Shown here in pieces: positions 23,712 to 62,165 of a stretch of DNA of 64,000 bases (position 1 is its first letter; every line of letters begins with the position of its first letter). The position numbers and the translations under genes are program-made. The stretch is from Mycteria americana. Lineage: Eukaryota; Chordata; Aves; Ciconiiformes; Ciconiidae. The stretch covers positions 50,943,001 through 51,007,000 of the forward strand of contig NC_134371.1 in NCBI RefSeq assembly GCF_035582795.1. The letters run 5' to 3'. The notes below the pieces were generated by a model. The model was given only the letters and a program-made list of their open reading frames with translations, was not told where the DNA came from and ran no database searches.

Positions 23712-26462
23712 ATGCAAAGGGGAATATCCAGACCCACCATCAGCAGATGTGAAGACAACTTCAGGATAAGAAGGGCTACATTCAAAGGGCTTGCCTACAT
23801 GAAAACAGCCTAAAAAGCCAAGACAAATTAAACTTAGGAAGACAATGCACAAAAGGGAAAGCATACCAAGTGTGTGTGAGGATTATCTAATTCAGAGGTC
23901 AGTTTGCTATAGTTGAATTCTCCTTCAAATTACAAGTGTCTATTGTCAGTTTGTCTCTCCCAGGACCTTTACCAACTATCTCAGATTTCTCAGGTGGGAA
24001 GGATTCTAGAGCCATACTTGCCAAGGACTGGAGGAAATGGAGGCAAGCATTAACAAGACACTGTGCTAGCATGCAGGTGGTTGCTAAAAGTAGAACTGAT
24101 TTTCTTTTGCCCTGCCCGGAAACAAACAGACCAAGAGGTCAAGTAGTGATGGCCTCCAAGAACTTTTTAATTTACTGCAGGTTCTAGGATGTAAAATGTC
24201 TGTGACAGTGCTATCATACTAGTAAAGATATAATGCTGTATCAGATTACCGGTGTGATTTAATTACCAGTGGATAGTCTGTGGTGAAAAGGGCATCCTTA
24301 CTTGCTAGACCTGTAAATCCAGGTCTTATTTAAAAACATTTTTAAACAGAAGCAGCAAATTTAGTATGAATTAATCACTGGTTGAATATGTAATTTTCTT
24401 CTGTTTAGAATCCACTTTGAATCATACATGATGGCTGGGAAGAAGGATGGGAAAAAAAGAGATGGAAAAGTTGTGTCGTTTCCACTTTGTTCTGGTTTTA
24501 AATTTAAAAAAAAATGTAACCCTCAATTTCTGACACATGGGAAATAATAGTTGTGGTTAGAGTTTGACTTGAAGTAAAACTGGACATAAACCTATATTCT
24601 CGGTTGTGTAAATGAGTCCAGGTTCAAACAAGACAGTTGCAGGATGTGAACAGGAAGCTGGGATAAAACATAGGTGAAAGGAGGTCAGCTTGGATGTCAG
24701 CACACAATAACTCTGTTTGTTTGTGTGTAGAGAGGCAGTCACAAAATAAGTTGATTGAAAACTCTGCAAATCTCACATCAAAGTTGACCTAAACTATAAC
24801 AAGTTATTTAGTACATATCTAGACAAAATAGAAAATAAGTATCTGTAGTCTGAAATATGTTGAAAGAAATGGCACCACCTGTGTCAAACACAATGACTGC
24901 ATTGGGCCAGCTACCTGTTAACCCTTATTAGAGGTGTAAAAGTCTAACAAAGGCTCTCTATATCTTCAAAGAACTGTTCAGTTTACCTCACTCACTACTA
25001 ATATTTTTGCAGGTATACTCCCAAATCCCAAGCCCAAATTGGTTTTGTGGGTTGGAAATGCGGGTTTGTGGACTAAATCTCCTTTTGTGCAGTGACTTTG
25101 TAATACAAAAGATCTAGAAAGGGTCTGATTGCCTGCTCGGTCAAAAGAAAATGCTTTATCTGCTACAACTTCTGCCCGGGTGTGATAGTGTTGTTATTTG
25201 AATGCTCTGTTTGGAAAGAGGGCTCTGAGCCTGCATACAGTGAGAACTCAGGGCATGCACAACAGTTGCACTGTTCACCATAATAGCACTGAATATATTC
25301 AGTTTATCACAAAAGGTACATTTTCAATGTGTTTCTTCTGAGCTAATAAATGCTTTAATTAACTGCAATACTTTATTTGTTATACATTTAGACAAAGTAT
25401 AGCTATTTTTAATAGACTTAATTATGTATAAAATGCAGCCTTGGTCTCTTTTAAATGAAAGACAAAGAACCAAATGGCATGATTTCTGATGTAGATTCAT
25501 ACAGAGCAATCTTAAAATACATCTTTGAGTCCTATGTTCTTACAGATACCGTATCGTCAAATAACAAAATTACTTTAGTTGCTGTTCCACGATACATTTT
25601 CTTTAGCAGTCAGGCTGGTTTAAGAAGTTCCCACCACAACCTCCTTCTCAGGCGCCCTCCACGCACCCTTAGTGCAGGCAAAAACTGTTTGTTCAGCTGT
25701 GCTGTGAATTTCATCACAGAAACAATCTGGGTTAAAAATAACCTCTAATTAAAAATAATTGAATAATATTGATGGTCTAGGTTATAAAACTGTCTTGAAA
25801 CAGTTTTGTCCAGATTGGGGGGGGAGGGGGGAGCAGGGATGACTGTGACGCAGAAATAAAATGAGCTGGGAGGGGGCAGGGGAAAAATAACTTCTGTTGT
25901 GAACTTCAGTGTTGCTGAAAAAGCATGTGGCAGAACTGGTCAGTGAGAGCTGCAGCACTGTGCAGAGCTAGGCTTGCCGAGTTTTGCAGGAGCCAGGCAT
26001 AAACCTAATTTGACAAGTTACGTTTATAGTATATTGATATGATGTAGTCAATCTATGACTCCAGTGAAACTTATCTCCTGAAGTTAGGTGAAGCATATAG
26101 GTAAAAATAATACTGTATACTGTATTAGCATAAGCTTGGTCATTTACTTAAAGAGTTTTAAACTGTTACTGCTCCTAATTGCCTTTTGTCATTCAATTAG
26201 GGGAAAAAAACACCTTTAGAAATGCTGTAAATGCTGTAACCCAGTAGTTGTTGTGTTGTCATTCATTTATTATTTTGTATAGATGGATCAAAAACATCTG
26301 TTGTTCAGAAATGTGTACTATTACATAGATAAGGACTCAAATAATATATTTTAGACTACTGAATTTATTCTGCTTGGGTATTTTTAATGATTTAAGAAAA
26401 TTTGTGTGTGAATGCAGTTCCATACTTTGCTTACAACAGCATTTTTTCTTCTAAAAAAAATC

Positions 26463-26492
26463 ATTCTAAGTATAAAACTTTATACTTAGAAT
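26463..26492. repeat. Perfect 14-bp inverted repeat with 2-nt loop
   Basis: attctaagtataaa (26463-26476), AC, then its exact reverse complement (26479-26492). A stem this regular could extrude as a hairpin; no gene or mobile-element context was seen. Confidence 0.9.
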
Positions 26493-29400
26493 TTATAAAA
26501 TTATAAAAAATAAAGTTTTACATTATACAACTAATTTTGTTTATAGTGGGAATTGCTGCTAAGTACTGTAGAAATTTAGATGTTGACAAATTTAAAATAA
26601 TTTAATTAATACCTTATGCCTACTGGGATATTTTCTATCAACAATTCCACAGTACTTTCTATAAAGTAGGCTACAGGAATTAATTAATATACAATCAATA
26701 GCCTGCCTACTCTAGGGATCGAAAAAGGCATCTGCTCTGTGCCAGGAATATACTTGACTGTCTGGCTGTTTGCTTTGTTGTTTATTTAAAGGGAAGTAAA
26801 AACTGTTTTATCTAGAAAAAACAATGGTGAATACTTAAGTAGATCAACTGTACATATAGTTAGTGAACAGCTTGGAATTCTTGGAAAAAGCAGTACATTG
26901 CTGCTTCCTTCATAAAGGGTGATAAGCTTTTTAAGAAAGTTCATGTTTTACAAATTACCTCAGAATTACCAACTTTAATAAGATAATACCAAAAAGAAAA
27001 AAAAGGATTTAGACCTAACAAATTTATAATCCTTACAATTACAGGTTTCCTAAAAGGAAATATTTATTTCCTAAAGATTTCTGCTAATTGTTACTGCTTT
27101 TCCAGGGTGCTGTCAGAATCCTTTAACAATTCAATACAAAATTTCTGCATTTCACGTATAGAGGTTTTGAATGTAGCAAAACAAGTAAGACAAAGTGTTA
27201 TGTTTTGAGTAATTTTTGCCAATATCACAAAGACTGTTTGATAAGGCATGTTGGTACATTGTATTAATTCTTGCATACAGGGCCAGATTCTCAGCTTCAT
27301 TAAAGCCTGTGAACTGAAGCAGATTTGCTTATGTCTGATTTAAGGCCTGAAGGAATGATTAGTTCAGTTCAAATTCCTACATAACACAATGATTTATTCA
27401 CTCTGCCCAACAATCACGGGGCTGGAGTATATATTTTAAGGAGACATCAGTTTTAGGGCAGACCTGAAGAGCTTGTCTTCTTACCCCATTTTAAGTAGTT
27501 CCTACTTCTGCTGCTTCTTCCAAATGCCAAGCTATTCCTGCCTTTCTGAATATGACAGTCTTTTGAGTGGCATGCAGAATCAAACCAGAGAACTGATGTG
27601 GCTTTTTCCTGGGTTATTTTTAATTTGAGTTCAGCAAACAGTTCACCATTCAGCTACACAAACAGTTGCATGGCAGAAGAGAGAGAACAGCATGGGAGTA
27701 GGTGTAAGTAGTAGAGGACAAGAGAGGAAAGGGCTTCACATAGCAGCTCTGTTATCTGTAGTTGCTCTTCTGCCCATTTTTCTCCTCCGTACCACAGCTG
27801 GCAGAAGGCAGGGCATATCTGTACCTCACTAGCTGAGGTTCACAGCTAGTGAACAGTCTAGCATTTTAGTGTGAACTGACGTTCACAGGCAATTAAAGCA
27901 AATATGCTAGACTGTGAACTGAAACGGTTCTGTTGTGGAAATGTCCTCCGGCAGAGGGGATGGCAGGCAGCTGGGGGTAGCAATGCATTAAACCATTGCA
28001 GCTGTTTTCCTCATTGCGCTTAAGTCAGAGCTCTTAATTAAGTACACCACGTGTTAAAAAATGTACTACCCTGCTAGGTAATTTGTTGCAATACTAAATT
28101 TCCTTAGGAGTTAAAAATGAACATCTTCTTTCTTAATTGAATTCTGCTGACGTCTCTTTCTCATCATTGAGCTTCTCATGGCAGCATCTACTAGCTTCAG
28201 TACTGGAATTCAGTATTTAGAACCTAAGTAGGATTTTTGAAAGAGTGTGGGCTAGAACTTGGGTGTTTCCTAGCTCTCTGAGCTACCTTATAAAGTAAGG
28301 AGGAAGGTGGAAGTGCTAATTCAGGGTAAGAAGTATTGGGAAATGACAGTAGGGCATTAAGAAAATGCTAGCTAGACTATTTATCTTTATGGGAAAGTCC
28401 ATAAATAGGAATTAAGACTCTAACACTTCTATTATAAAAATGTTTGGGTTTTTTAACAGATGACTACCATGAGCATAAGATAAACAGAACAAACAATTAT
28501 TTTACTTCAAGTAGTGTGAACAGAAGTTCATAGTAGATTAGAACTTTATTTTGCCACTAATTCAAAGAAGGAAACAGCTGGATAATTAAGCAAAAGAACC
28601 ATGTTGAAAGCTGGGTACATTTTAAAAATCATTAGGCAAAAATAAGTCATCTGAAAGTGATAAAATTATTTGCAAACCAGAAATAGATTAATGCTAGCAA
28701 GTGTACTCTGGCCATGCATTTTAACATATAACCTCAATTAATCTTGAGTAAAATTCTTTAACCTCATAACTCCAGCAATTAATAGAGGAAATAGACTTGA
28801 AAGGACAAGTACGTACAAAGGAAACTTAATTTTATTGGTTGATTGAATCTGAACTGTGTTGTCTTTGTAGACTTTGAAACAATGAGAACAGAAATGCGAA
28901 CTGTTGTTTAGCATTTGCTTACAATTGACCATTAATGAGGTAATGACTACCTTGAAATCTTTTCATTTGAGCAGGGTATTTTTTGAGTTTCCTCAGTCCT
29001 CTAACATATAAAGGACTGTAATACATAAAGCTTTCTATTCTGAATTTATGAAGACCTATTTACTCTAAACATGTTGTGTTATTAAGACCTATTAACTGTA
29101 ATATTTTCTAGTACATTTTGAATTTTAAACCAGAAAAACCAGTAGACATTGTGTCTCTCAAAGCAAAGACTTGTACCCCAAATTAATCAGCATCTCTGAA
29201 TGTTTAATAATAGTTGGACCTAAGCTCAGTCAAGAGCTAGAAATGAGTCACATACACTTATGTCATTTATCTGACTGTATTAAAGCATGATTTTTTATAT
29301 AGATATGTTTAAATAAGATAAAAGTTTCAGTGGTTACAAAGAGCCACTTTATTCAGGCGTAAATCCAAGCTACTGATGAAAGGAATTGGACTGCCTCTAA

Positions 29401-30326
29401 CCTAACTCAGAGGAAAAAAGAATTAAGATTAGTTTTTAGTTCAGATCGTTGATCTAGTTCTTTATACAAAAACAGATATGGTTGTGCCAACCCAAGGGAG
29501 AAGGTAGGCACCAACTGCAGGAGCAAGAGAAGAAGGTGACGCCATCTGCTTCTGCAGCAGGGTGGATTTATGCGAGATTAAAGTGACCATATAAATACAG
29601 CCTTAGAAACGAAACCTGCTGGCTGGAAGAGTCTGTTTCCTCAAATAGATTAATGATTTGTTTATAACAAGTTAAGCCACAAGGGAATCCTTAACAGGCT
29701 TTGTCTCCTTTCTGGGTAAGAGTTGGCTCCACCTATTCATGGACTAGAAGCATTAGCATTTTTAAGAATTTGAATGTGATAGGAAATAATCTATTAAGAT
29801 AAAATTAAAGTTAACACACTGATTAAATCAGAGTTCACAAAAATTTGCAGGAGGGGAAGGAAACAGAATCTCACTCTGAAGGGAACATGAGGGAAACTTT
29901 AGGTCTAAAGGTTGGATGTGTCCCCAGATCTTCATTCTCTTCCACAAAGACAAGCCTAAGAAAGTAGGGTCTGTATAAAACCAGACTCCCAGACAGATCT
30001 CTGAGCAAGCACCTTGATAGCTGGGTAATATGAAGAGAGAGAAACCTCTAAATTTTTGTAGACTTTATTTTAGGAAATGCAGGTGGTTTTATTTTAAATC
30101 ATTGTCATGTTGTGTATTGTGTAAATACATTTATTAAAAGTAATTACAAACCAAGGTAACTGGCAAATACTAAGGCATTCCATTCCTACTGCTGTGGTAA
30201 TACTTTAAAACTGTGGTACTGCTCGGGATCACAGAATATTTCTTAGGCATATCCAAACCATAAGAGCACTAATCCAGGAAGCCATGCTAGGCAGACTGAG
30301 AATTTGTAAAGCTGCTATGAAAAAGA

Positions 30327-30374
30327 GAAGTCTTGTGATTATTAACATTAGAAGTCTTGTGATTATTAACATTA
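30327..30374. repeat. Perfect 24-bp tandem duplication
   Basis: The unit gaagtcttgtgattattaac plus atta occupies 30327-30350 and 30351-30374 without a mismatch, pointing to a recent replication-slippage event. Confidence 0.92.
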
Positions 30375-32876
30375 GCCAGAGGCTCCCTGCGTATAATATG
30401 ATGGTGAGGACAGTGTGTGAAGCCTGAGGATTTCCCATGGAGTCTCTTATGATAGCATTTGAGTTAAATCACTGTGTGGGTGCAGCTGCTTCAAATAACA
30501 GTGTAAGAAGCAAGTCCAGCACCATTGCAATAAGTTAATGTTTAGCTTTTGTTTAATGTTAAAACCTGTATTACTTGCTCAAGTAACACAGACTTTCCTT
30601 CAAAAGAAATTGGATAAAATTCTTTATTATATTTATAAAGGTGCACATTATACTAAGTATCTTGAAGAATTCAGATTCTTCTCTGTAGTTTTCCATTCTC
30701 CTCATTAGTCTCATATTTTCCTTCATTGTATGTCCAGAATTCCTGCACGCTTCAGCACATGTAACCACTTTTAGGTTTTTCTGAATATTTCTATTATTCT
30801 TAGTATGTAATAAGCTCCAAGTTGTCATAGAACTGAAGGTGAAGGTAAGAAGGTATTATAAAACCACATTTGCCTTTTCACCCCGTGAGTGACAAACACT
30901 GCATTTGTATAATCAGCAGTTGATTTCTATCCCACACACAAACCCTGCATCACTACAATAACAACACTCAGTGTTGATATAGCTGCATAGGAAACTTAAA
31001 TATTAACAGGTAGCAATAAATCAGCATAACTTTTACTGCTTGGGCATTAAGTTATACCAAAGTTCTGTATTGGCATACAGAAATGGATAATGTGTGAACT
31101 GCAGAATGGAAAGGCACGTGCGAATGGAAATGCTGTACCGTAAATAACACGAGTATGATTTATGTCCTATCTCAGTTGCTTTTCTGCATCTGCCCCCCCG
31201 GGTCTTTAGAATATTCCTTTGGTTTTGCACACCCACTGAATGCCAAGTCGGTGCATGTTACACCTTTTCTGTTACTGTTCTGGCTTACGTGGCCTAGCTT
31301 TTCATGGGAGTTGCCTCTTCTGAGGCTTAACTGGGAATTCTGTGTTTAACAGGTAGCTGAAAAAGGCTGAAATGGCTGTACTTTTTAGCATTTAGCAAAG
31401 CCTGGGCACAAAGAGTACTTGAAGAAGAACTAACACTTCAGTGCTGGAATAAAGCACCTGCTCTCACAGATAACTAAGATCTCATGTACTAAGTGAAAAA
31501 TATATCCCCTAATGAACATATGCCAGGAACTATTTGGATCCAGACATAACAGGAATGAAACATTTAGATCCTTGCCTGCCATATGGGAGACCCACATTTC
31601 ATGATTACTCCCAGCCTGTCATTCCAAGGGTTGGCATAGAGCACTGGATGAAGTAATGGCTTGAGATTATTCAGCAAAACATTTAAATATTTGCTCTGTG
31701 GTCTCCTCTTGTGTTGCCTTTCCATTGCATGCCCGTAATCTAGCTAAACTTGTGCAAACCACTGAACTGTAGAGGGAGGTGATGCAGAAAGCACGGCCAT
31801 CTGGGCCTGCCTGAATAGGAAGAGAAGAAAACACCCTTACTGTGAGAGTCGCTGGCTGTTATTAAAGCCAGGATTGCTTTTACAGAAGTGCCAAATCTTA
31901 CTAATTAATTTTCAGATTTATACTTCAGAGTGACTCTGGCAGTGATTGTTATTCAAAAAGTGGTCACAGACTGTTCTTGAATCTTAAAGCACAAGTCTCT
32001 CTAAATTCTGCAGAGTTTTAATACTTTGTGAGCTCCTAACATTTGGTTTCCAGATACACATCTTTCCTGAAGACTAAGCCCTGCCAAAAACCCATAACTT
32101 ATTCTTACAGTAGTATTTTTGTGACCTGTCTTTTCATCGAAGAAGCCTTCTTTGGTAAGCATGCTGAACACCAAAAGCCATAACATGCTACGTTCGTCTC
32201 CTCATTATTTTTATCCCCACACCGTGGCACAGTCTTTTTGCCCAAACTCTCACAGCCAAAAAGCATCCAAATGGGAGACTCCCAGCTTCTGACTTTGACT
32301 CTGCTAAACACATTGCATTAAAAGAAGTCACAATCAAGTCATAAACACAAGAAGGCAGAACAAAAATAAAATTTTACATAAGAAAGGACAATTGTACTTC
32401 GAGTTAACAGTGTTCCCACTAATTTCAGTTGGGCTGGGACTTCTCACAGCACGTGAAGCGTTGAGAGATCCTCTGGTGAAGGAGCCATTGATACTTTTTT
32501 CCCTGCTTTATGAGACTGATGTCCCTAATCTGTGTTATTAAGGGCCCAGGCAAACGCTCCCTCCTTATTTTGGAGGAAATACTGGTTTTTTTAGACTATA
32601 ACAGGCCCGCAGCTGTTTTTAATACCGTGTCCAGTAAATGACGGGAGCCTGTTCGCAATCAATGAGACACATTATTTATTAACTGACTTCTTCGTAATTG
32701 TCCCCAGACAGGGCCCGAGTGCTTTCTGCCAGACATGAGCGCCGAGGGGAACTCGCGGGTGGCTCTCGACCCGACGAGCCCCATTCCTGCCCCTCACGGC
32801 CCGGGAGCGGGGACGGGAACGGGGACAGGGACAGGGACAGCCCCAGCCCCAGCCCCACCGGATCGACGGGGCTCCA

Positions 32877-32968
32877 GGGGAGGGGGCGGGGCGAGGGCGA
32901 GGAGAGGCCCCGCCCCGCCGGGCCCGGCGGGGCGGGGCCTCTCCTCGCCCTCGCCCCGCCCCCTCCCC
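32877..32968. repeat. Perfect 92-bp palindrome, no spacer
   Basis: Two 46-nt arms meet at the GGGCCC centred on 32922/32923, and each base pairs with its partner; complementarity stops at 32876/32969. The arms contain GGGGCGGGGC-type GC boxes. Confidence 0.95.
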
Positions 32969-33107
32969 CGCAGCCCTGCCTCGCTCCCTCACAGCTGCTG
33001 CCGTCCTCCCCTTTAAGCAGCGGGTGGCGGCACGGGCGGGTTTCTGCGTCGGCAGAGGCGGCAGCTGCCCGCCCTTGTTGCCCGCTGACAGCTGCTGTCG
33101 CTCGGCC

Positions 33108-33151
33108 GCCGCCGGTGCCTGAGGGAGCGCGGCCGCCGGTGCCTGAGGGAG
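33108..33151. repeat. 24-bp tandem repeat in DIPK1A 5' region
   Basis: gccgccggtgcctgagggag occurs at 33108-33127 and again at 33132-33151. Confidence 0.9.
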
Positions 33152-33304
33152 GGCGGCCGCCGCGCTCGCTCCCTCTTCCCTCACCACCACCGCCGCGGCG
33201 CGTGTGCCTTGCCGAGCCGGCGGCGCGGCTGCAGCGGCAGGCGGGGAAGCGCTCCTCACCGCTCCGCCTCCCATCGCCGCCCGCTGCGGGGATGTGTGAT
33301 TGCC

Positions 33305-51309
<18,005 letters not shown>

Positions 51310-54150
51310 CTTTTCCACCAGCAGAAGATAATACTGATGCCTGCCACTAGAGGTGGCCCTACAACATTTGATAAAAAAATGATCTGCAGCATTTTCTAAA
51401 GATGTTTCTTTACTTACATTTCATTAATGGCTCTTTTAACTCTTGCCCTTCAGTCAGTACCTTATGACAGGGCTTCTCAAAGAATGAACATGCCACTGAA
51501 TGACCGGGCAGAAGCCAGAAGCGCTTCTGGTGTTCCAGTGCTGTGTTATGGAAACAAAAACCCTGCATGCTTGACTGTTCTGTGCACTTTGTCAGATTTT
51601 GAACAGGATGAAAGTATTCACTGTGCCACCACATCAACTGATGGAACATCGTATAATTCTGTGAAAATCATTGCTCACTTGGGAAATACCTACAGATTTT
51701 TATCCTAAGTAGTTTTATGAAGAACCACCACTACCGCAAATAATTTGTCTGAGTCCAAGCTGCTGTTGTGAATAAACTGAACTGTGACATTGAAGTTTAC
51801 TAATACCTTGGCATGGCAGAATTTGCACATTAATAATTTTTAAACTGTGGAAAATTAGAATTTTATTGTAGAACTGATAGGTTGTAATATGAGACTTAAA
51901 TCAGATTCTGTTTACACCTTGTTACCTCATGCTTACATCTTGAATGTTTAAGTAGTTCAACACTTCTTAATTAAGTCCTTAGAGTGTACCATGTTGGGAG
52001 CCAAGAATTTTAGAATGTTATTCTTGAAATCATGTATATAGTCTAGCAGCAATATCAACATCCATTTAAAAAACTGTAGGTTATTGTACTTCAGTTGAAG
52101 CCTTTAACCGAAATCAAGCTGTAGCAAATACTGAAGAGTAAGGAGTTTGTAGACTAAGCTATTTTATGAGAACTGAAGTTAATTAATTTTTAAAAATACT
52201 GATAGTAGAAATGTCCTAACATTTAAAAAAAGGAGGCTTGCATAGTGTAGGAGTCTGTTGTTTGACATGTGAAACAATAGTTGTGCATAAAGTCTTAACT
52301 CTTTACTGTCCCTCCAAATTTAGCTACAGACTTGTACTTAAATCCTCTTGAACTATTGCAGGAAGTAGGTAAGCCAGAGCTAGACCTGAACTGTAGGATG
52401 GCAGCTGGATTGTTCAGGATCATGAAACACTGCTTAAATGGGAGCCTATGAGATAGTAACAGCTAGGAATGTGGTGGAACATAACTGAGCGTAGAGATTA
52501 CTATTCTTTTTTCTAGTAGCATCTGAGTCATTGTTAAGTCTCAAGTCGTGAGTACATAAACACCATCTGATCCTGGCACTCCACTTGGCATGACTGCTGT
52601 ACCACCTTTAATCTGCATCCCTGTTGTTTCTCAGATTTAAGTCTATGTTCACAATTATGCAGAATTGGATGTCCATAAAACACCTTAATACTGTGTTCAA
52701 TACTTATCTGTTAATATTTAATTTATAAATGCTTTAGGTATGTTCAATCCTTAATGATTTTAATGGCAGTCATCCACTTATTTCTAAATCCTGGCCCCTT
52801 AATTTGTTTTTAGCATAGGAAGGAAGAACAAGCTTTATTTAAATATTTGAAAGGTTGTTAATTGCTTTAGGTATCCTGTATTAAATGCATTCCTTGAATG
52901 ATTAAACTGAAGTACAGGACCAATATAAAGTCATTTCTCCATACCATATGTAATAGCTTGGGTTAAGAGTGTACTGTTTTGTAAACATCAGCTTTTTCGT
53001 TTAAGAATTAACTATGCTAATGCTAATTACTGTCTCTAACTTGATAATGTCCTTTAATTATCTGTGGCCAGCAATGCACTCAAATGTCAAGTGGTCATGT
53101 TCTTGCTGGAAAAGTCTGACTAATTGCTACTAGGTTTTGGGCAGAGAAGATTACTGAATCCAAAATGATGCTGGGTATTTTAAACTGCAAAACATGTTTA
53201 ATAGTGCAGTTTGTTGTACAGAACCTTAATTTTTATTGCTGTTGCATCAAGCTGGAGCTTTCATTGGAAAAAAACGAACATGTTTGTTTACAATCTATCC
53301 CAGGCCTCCTTTTCTCTTTCAATAGCCATACTTAACCATCTATCAGTATCTTAAAGCAAAACATTCTTCAGTGTAGCCTACCTGACTCATGTTTTAACTG
53401 TGCAACCAACTTCAGTAAGTCTAATGGGAAACAAGTAAGAAGTGCCTATGAAACTGAGATGTAGGAGAAATAAGGGATAGGGGCAAGTCAAGGCCTCTGT
53501 AACTAAGCATGTATATGCAACTTAAAAGTGAATTCTCTTGTGTAATCACTAAATGTGAAGTATTTAGCTTAAGACAGTACCTGTTTCAGTAGCAGCCAGA
53601 GCTTGGAACCAAGCGTGCGGGAAGTGCTTACTTCAGTTACTGGAGGAAGCTTGAATACTTCAATTAGACATGTATTCCTCTATCAGCTACAGTTAAGTCA
53701 CAGTAGGGAGAGTGTTGCCTAAGGCTGCCTTTGGGCAGAGGCTTTAAAGCCTACTGTGACTACTCTTGCTTTTTTCTTAAGCAACATACAGATTCCCCCA
53801 TAACATTAAGTATACTGAAAGAAAAATGGTGAAGGACATGTAAAGCCCTTTTTAAAAAATTAAAATATTTTTATAGTTAGAAGCAGCAAGTTCTTGTATC
53901 TAGTCTTTGATACTAGTCATGCCAAAAATTAATCAAATTGATTTCCCCTTCTTATGGGAATAATTCTAATGCAGCAGCCTTGGTTTTGAAGTCTGTCACC
54001 TCTCTTCTCCTCTATGAAGGAGTTCAATTCTTACAGTACTTTGAAGGGGGAAAAAAACCCTTAAGCTACCATCTGGACCATAAAAAACATTCTGCATCTT
54101 TATAAGATATATTAATATTAGTCAGTCTTACACAGTTGCTTACTCAATAA
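51310..54150 (+). other. DIPK1A: DIPK1A 3' UTR and tail-to-tail intergenic space
   Basis: The first AATAAA after the stop is at 51771-51776, giving a UTR of about 480 nt. If it is skipped, the next clear AATAAA on this strand is at 54146-54151, within the RPL5 3' end. The rest is AT-rich with no recognised gene. A 93-codon ORF in the UTR (51427-51708) has no recognisable homology. Confidence 0.6.
51771..51776 (+). terminator. DIPK1A: DIPK1A proximal poly(A) signal
   Basis: Canonical AATAAA 462 nt after the stop codon; cleavage expected about 15-30 nt downstream. Confidence 0.5.
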
Positions 54151-54158
54151 ATTTATTG
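54145..54158. terminator. Self-complementary poly(A) signal between DIPK1A and RPL5
   Basis: CAATAAATTTATTG reads the same on both strands, so it presents AATAAA to RPL5 (minus, 54152-54157) and to any long DIPK1A transcript (plus, 54146-54151). For RPL5 it lies about 43 nt after the stop, matching the very short 3' UTR of ribosomal protein mRNAs. Confidence 0.75.
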
Positions 54159-54199
54159 CCACTTTTTCCAAAGCTTCACAGAAAATTGTGGAAGTTGTC

Positions 54200-61809
<7,610 letters not shown>

Positions 61810-61878
61810 CGTGCCAGGTACTGTCCGGTCTAGGCCTAGGCCGGGGCCCGCTCCGCACAACGACTGCTCTCCGCAGCA

Positions 61879-61890
61879 GGGGGGGAAAAG
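61879..61890 (-). promoter_or_regulatory. RPL5: RPL5 5' TOP tract / probable transcription start
   Basis: On the minus strand, CTTTTCCCCCCC begins at 61890, 81 nt before the ATG. A start at C followed by a pyrimidine run is the terminal oligopyrimidine signal that places ribosomal protein mRNAs under mTOR/LARP1 control. Confidence 0.75.
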
Positions 61891-62165
61891 GCCGCGCCCA
61901 CTGCGCAGCCGCAGCTCCTAGCCTGGCCGGCGAGGCGGGGCGCGGCTGGCTAGCCTGTCCCCGGCGCCCGCCGTGCTGCCCCCTGCCGGCCTGGGGGAGC
62001 GCCCGCAGGGCGCTGCCGCGGCCCCCCCGCCCGGTGCGGGCCCAGCCCTCCCGGGGCCGCGGCCGGGGCGGGGCCTCGGCCGCGGTGGGGTCGGGTGTGG
62101 GCCCGGGGGGGGGCGCTTCCTGCTGCCCCTCTGCGGATCTGCCGGCAGCGGGTAATTTCTCCGGC

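Larger units (their letters stand above)
15831..32690. other. Intergenic region between divergent MTF2 and DIPK1A
   Basis: About 17 kb of mostly AT-rich sequence with no gene I can support. Small structures are described separately: exon-like patches at 19.3-19.6 and 20.7-21.1 kb, a GC-richer block at 22.56-23.06 kb, short tandem duplications at 23674-23711 and 30327-30374, and a hairpin at 26463-26492. Confidence 0.7.

Noticed and set aside
51427-51708. 93-codon ORF after the DIPK1A stop
   Set aside because: Lies in the 3' UTR, has no recognisable homology and is a length expected by chance.
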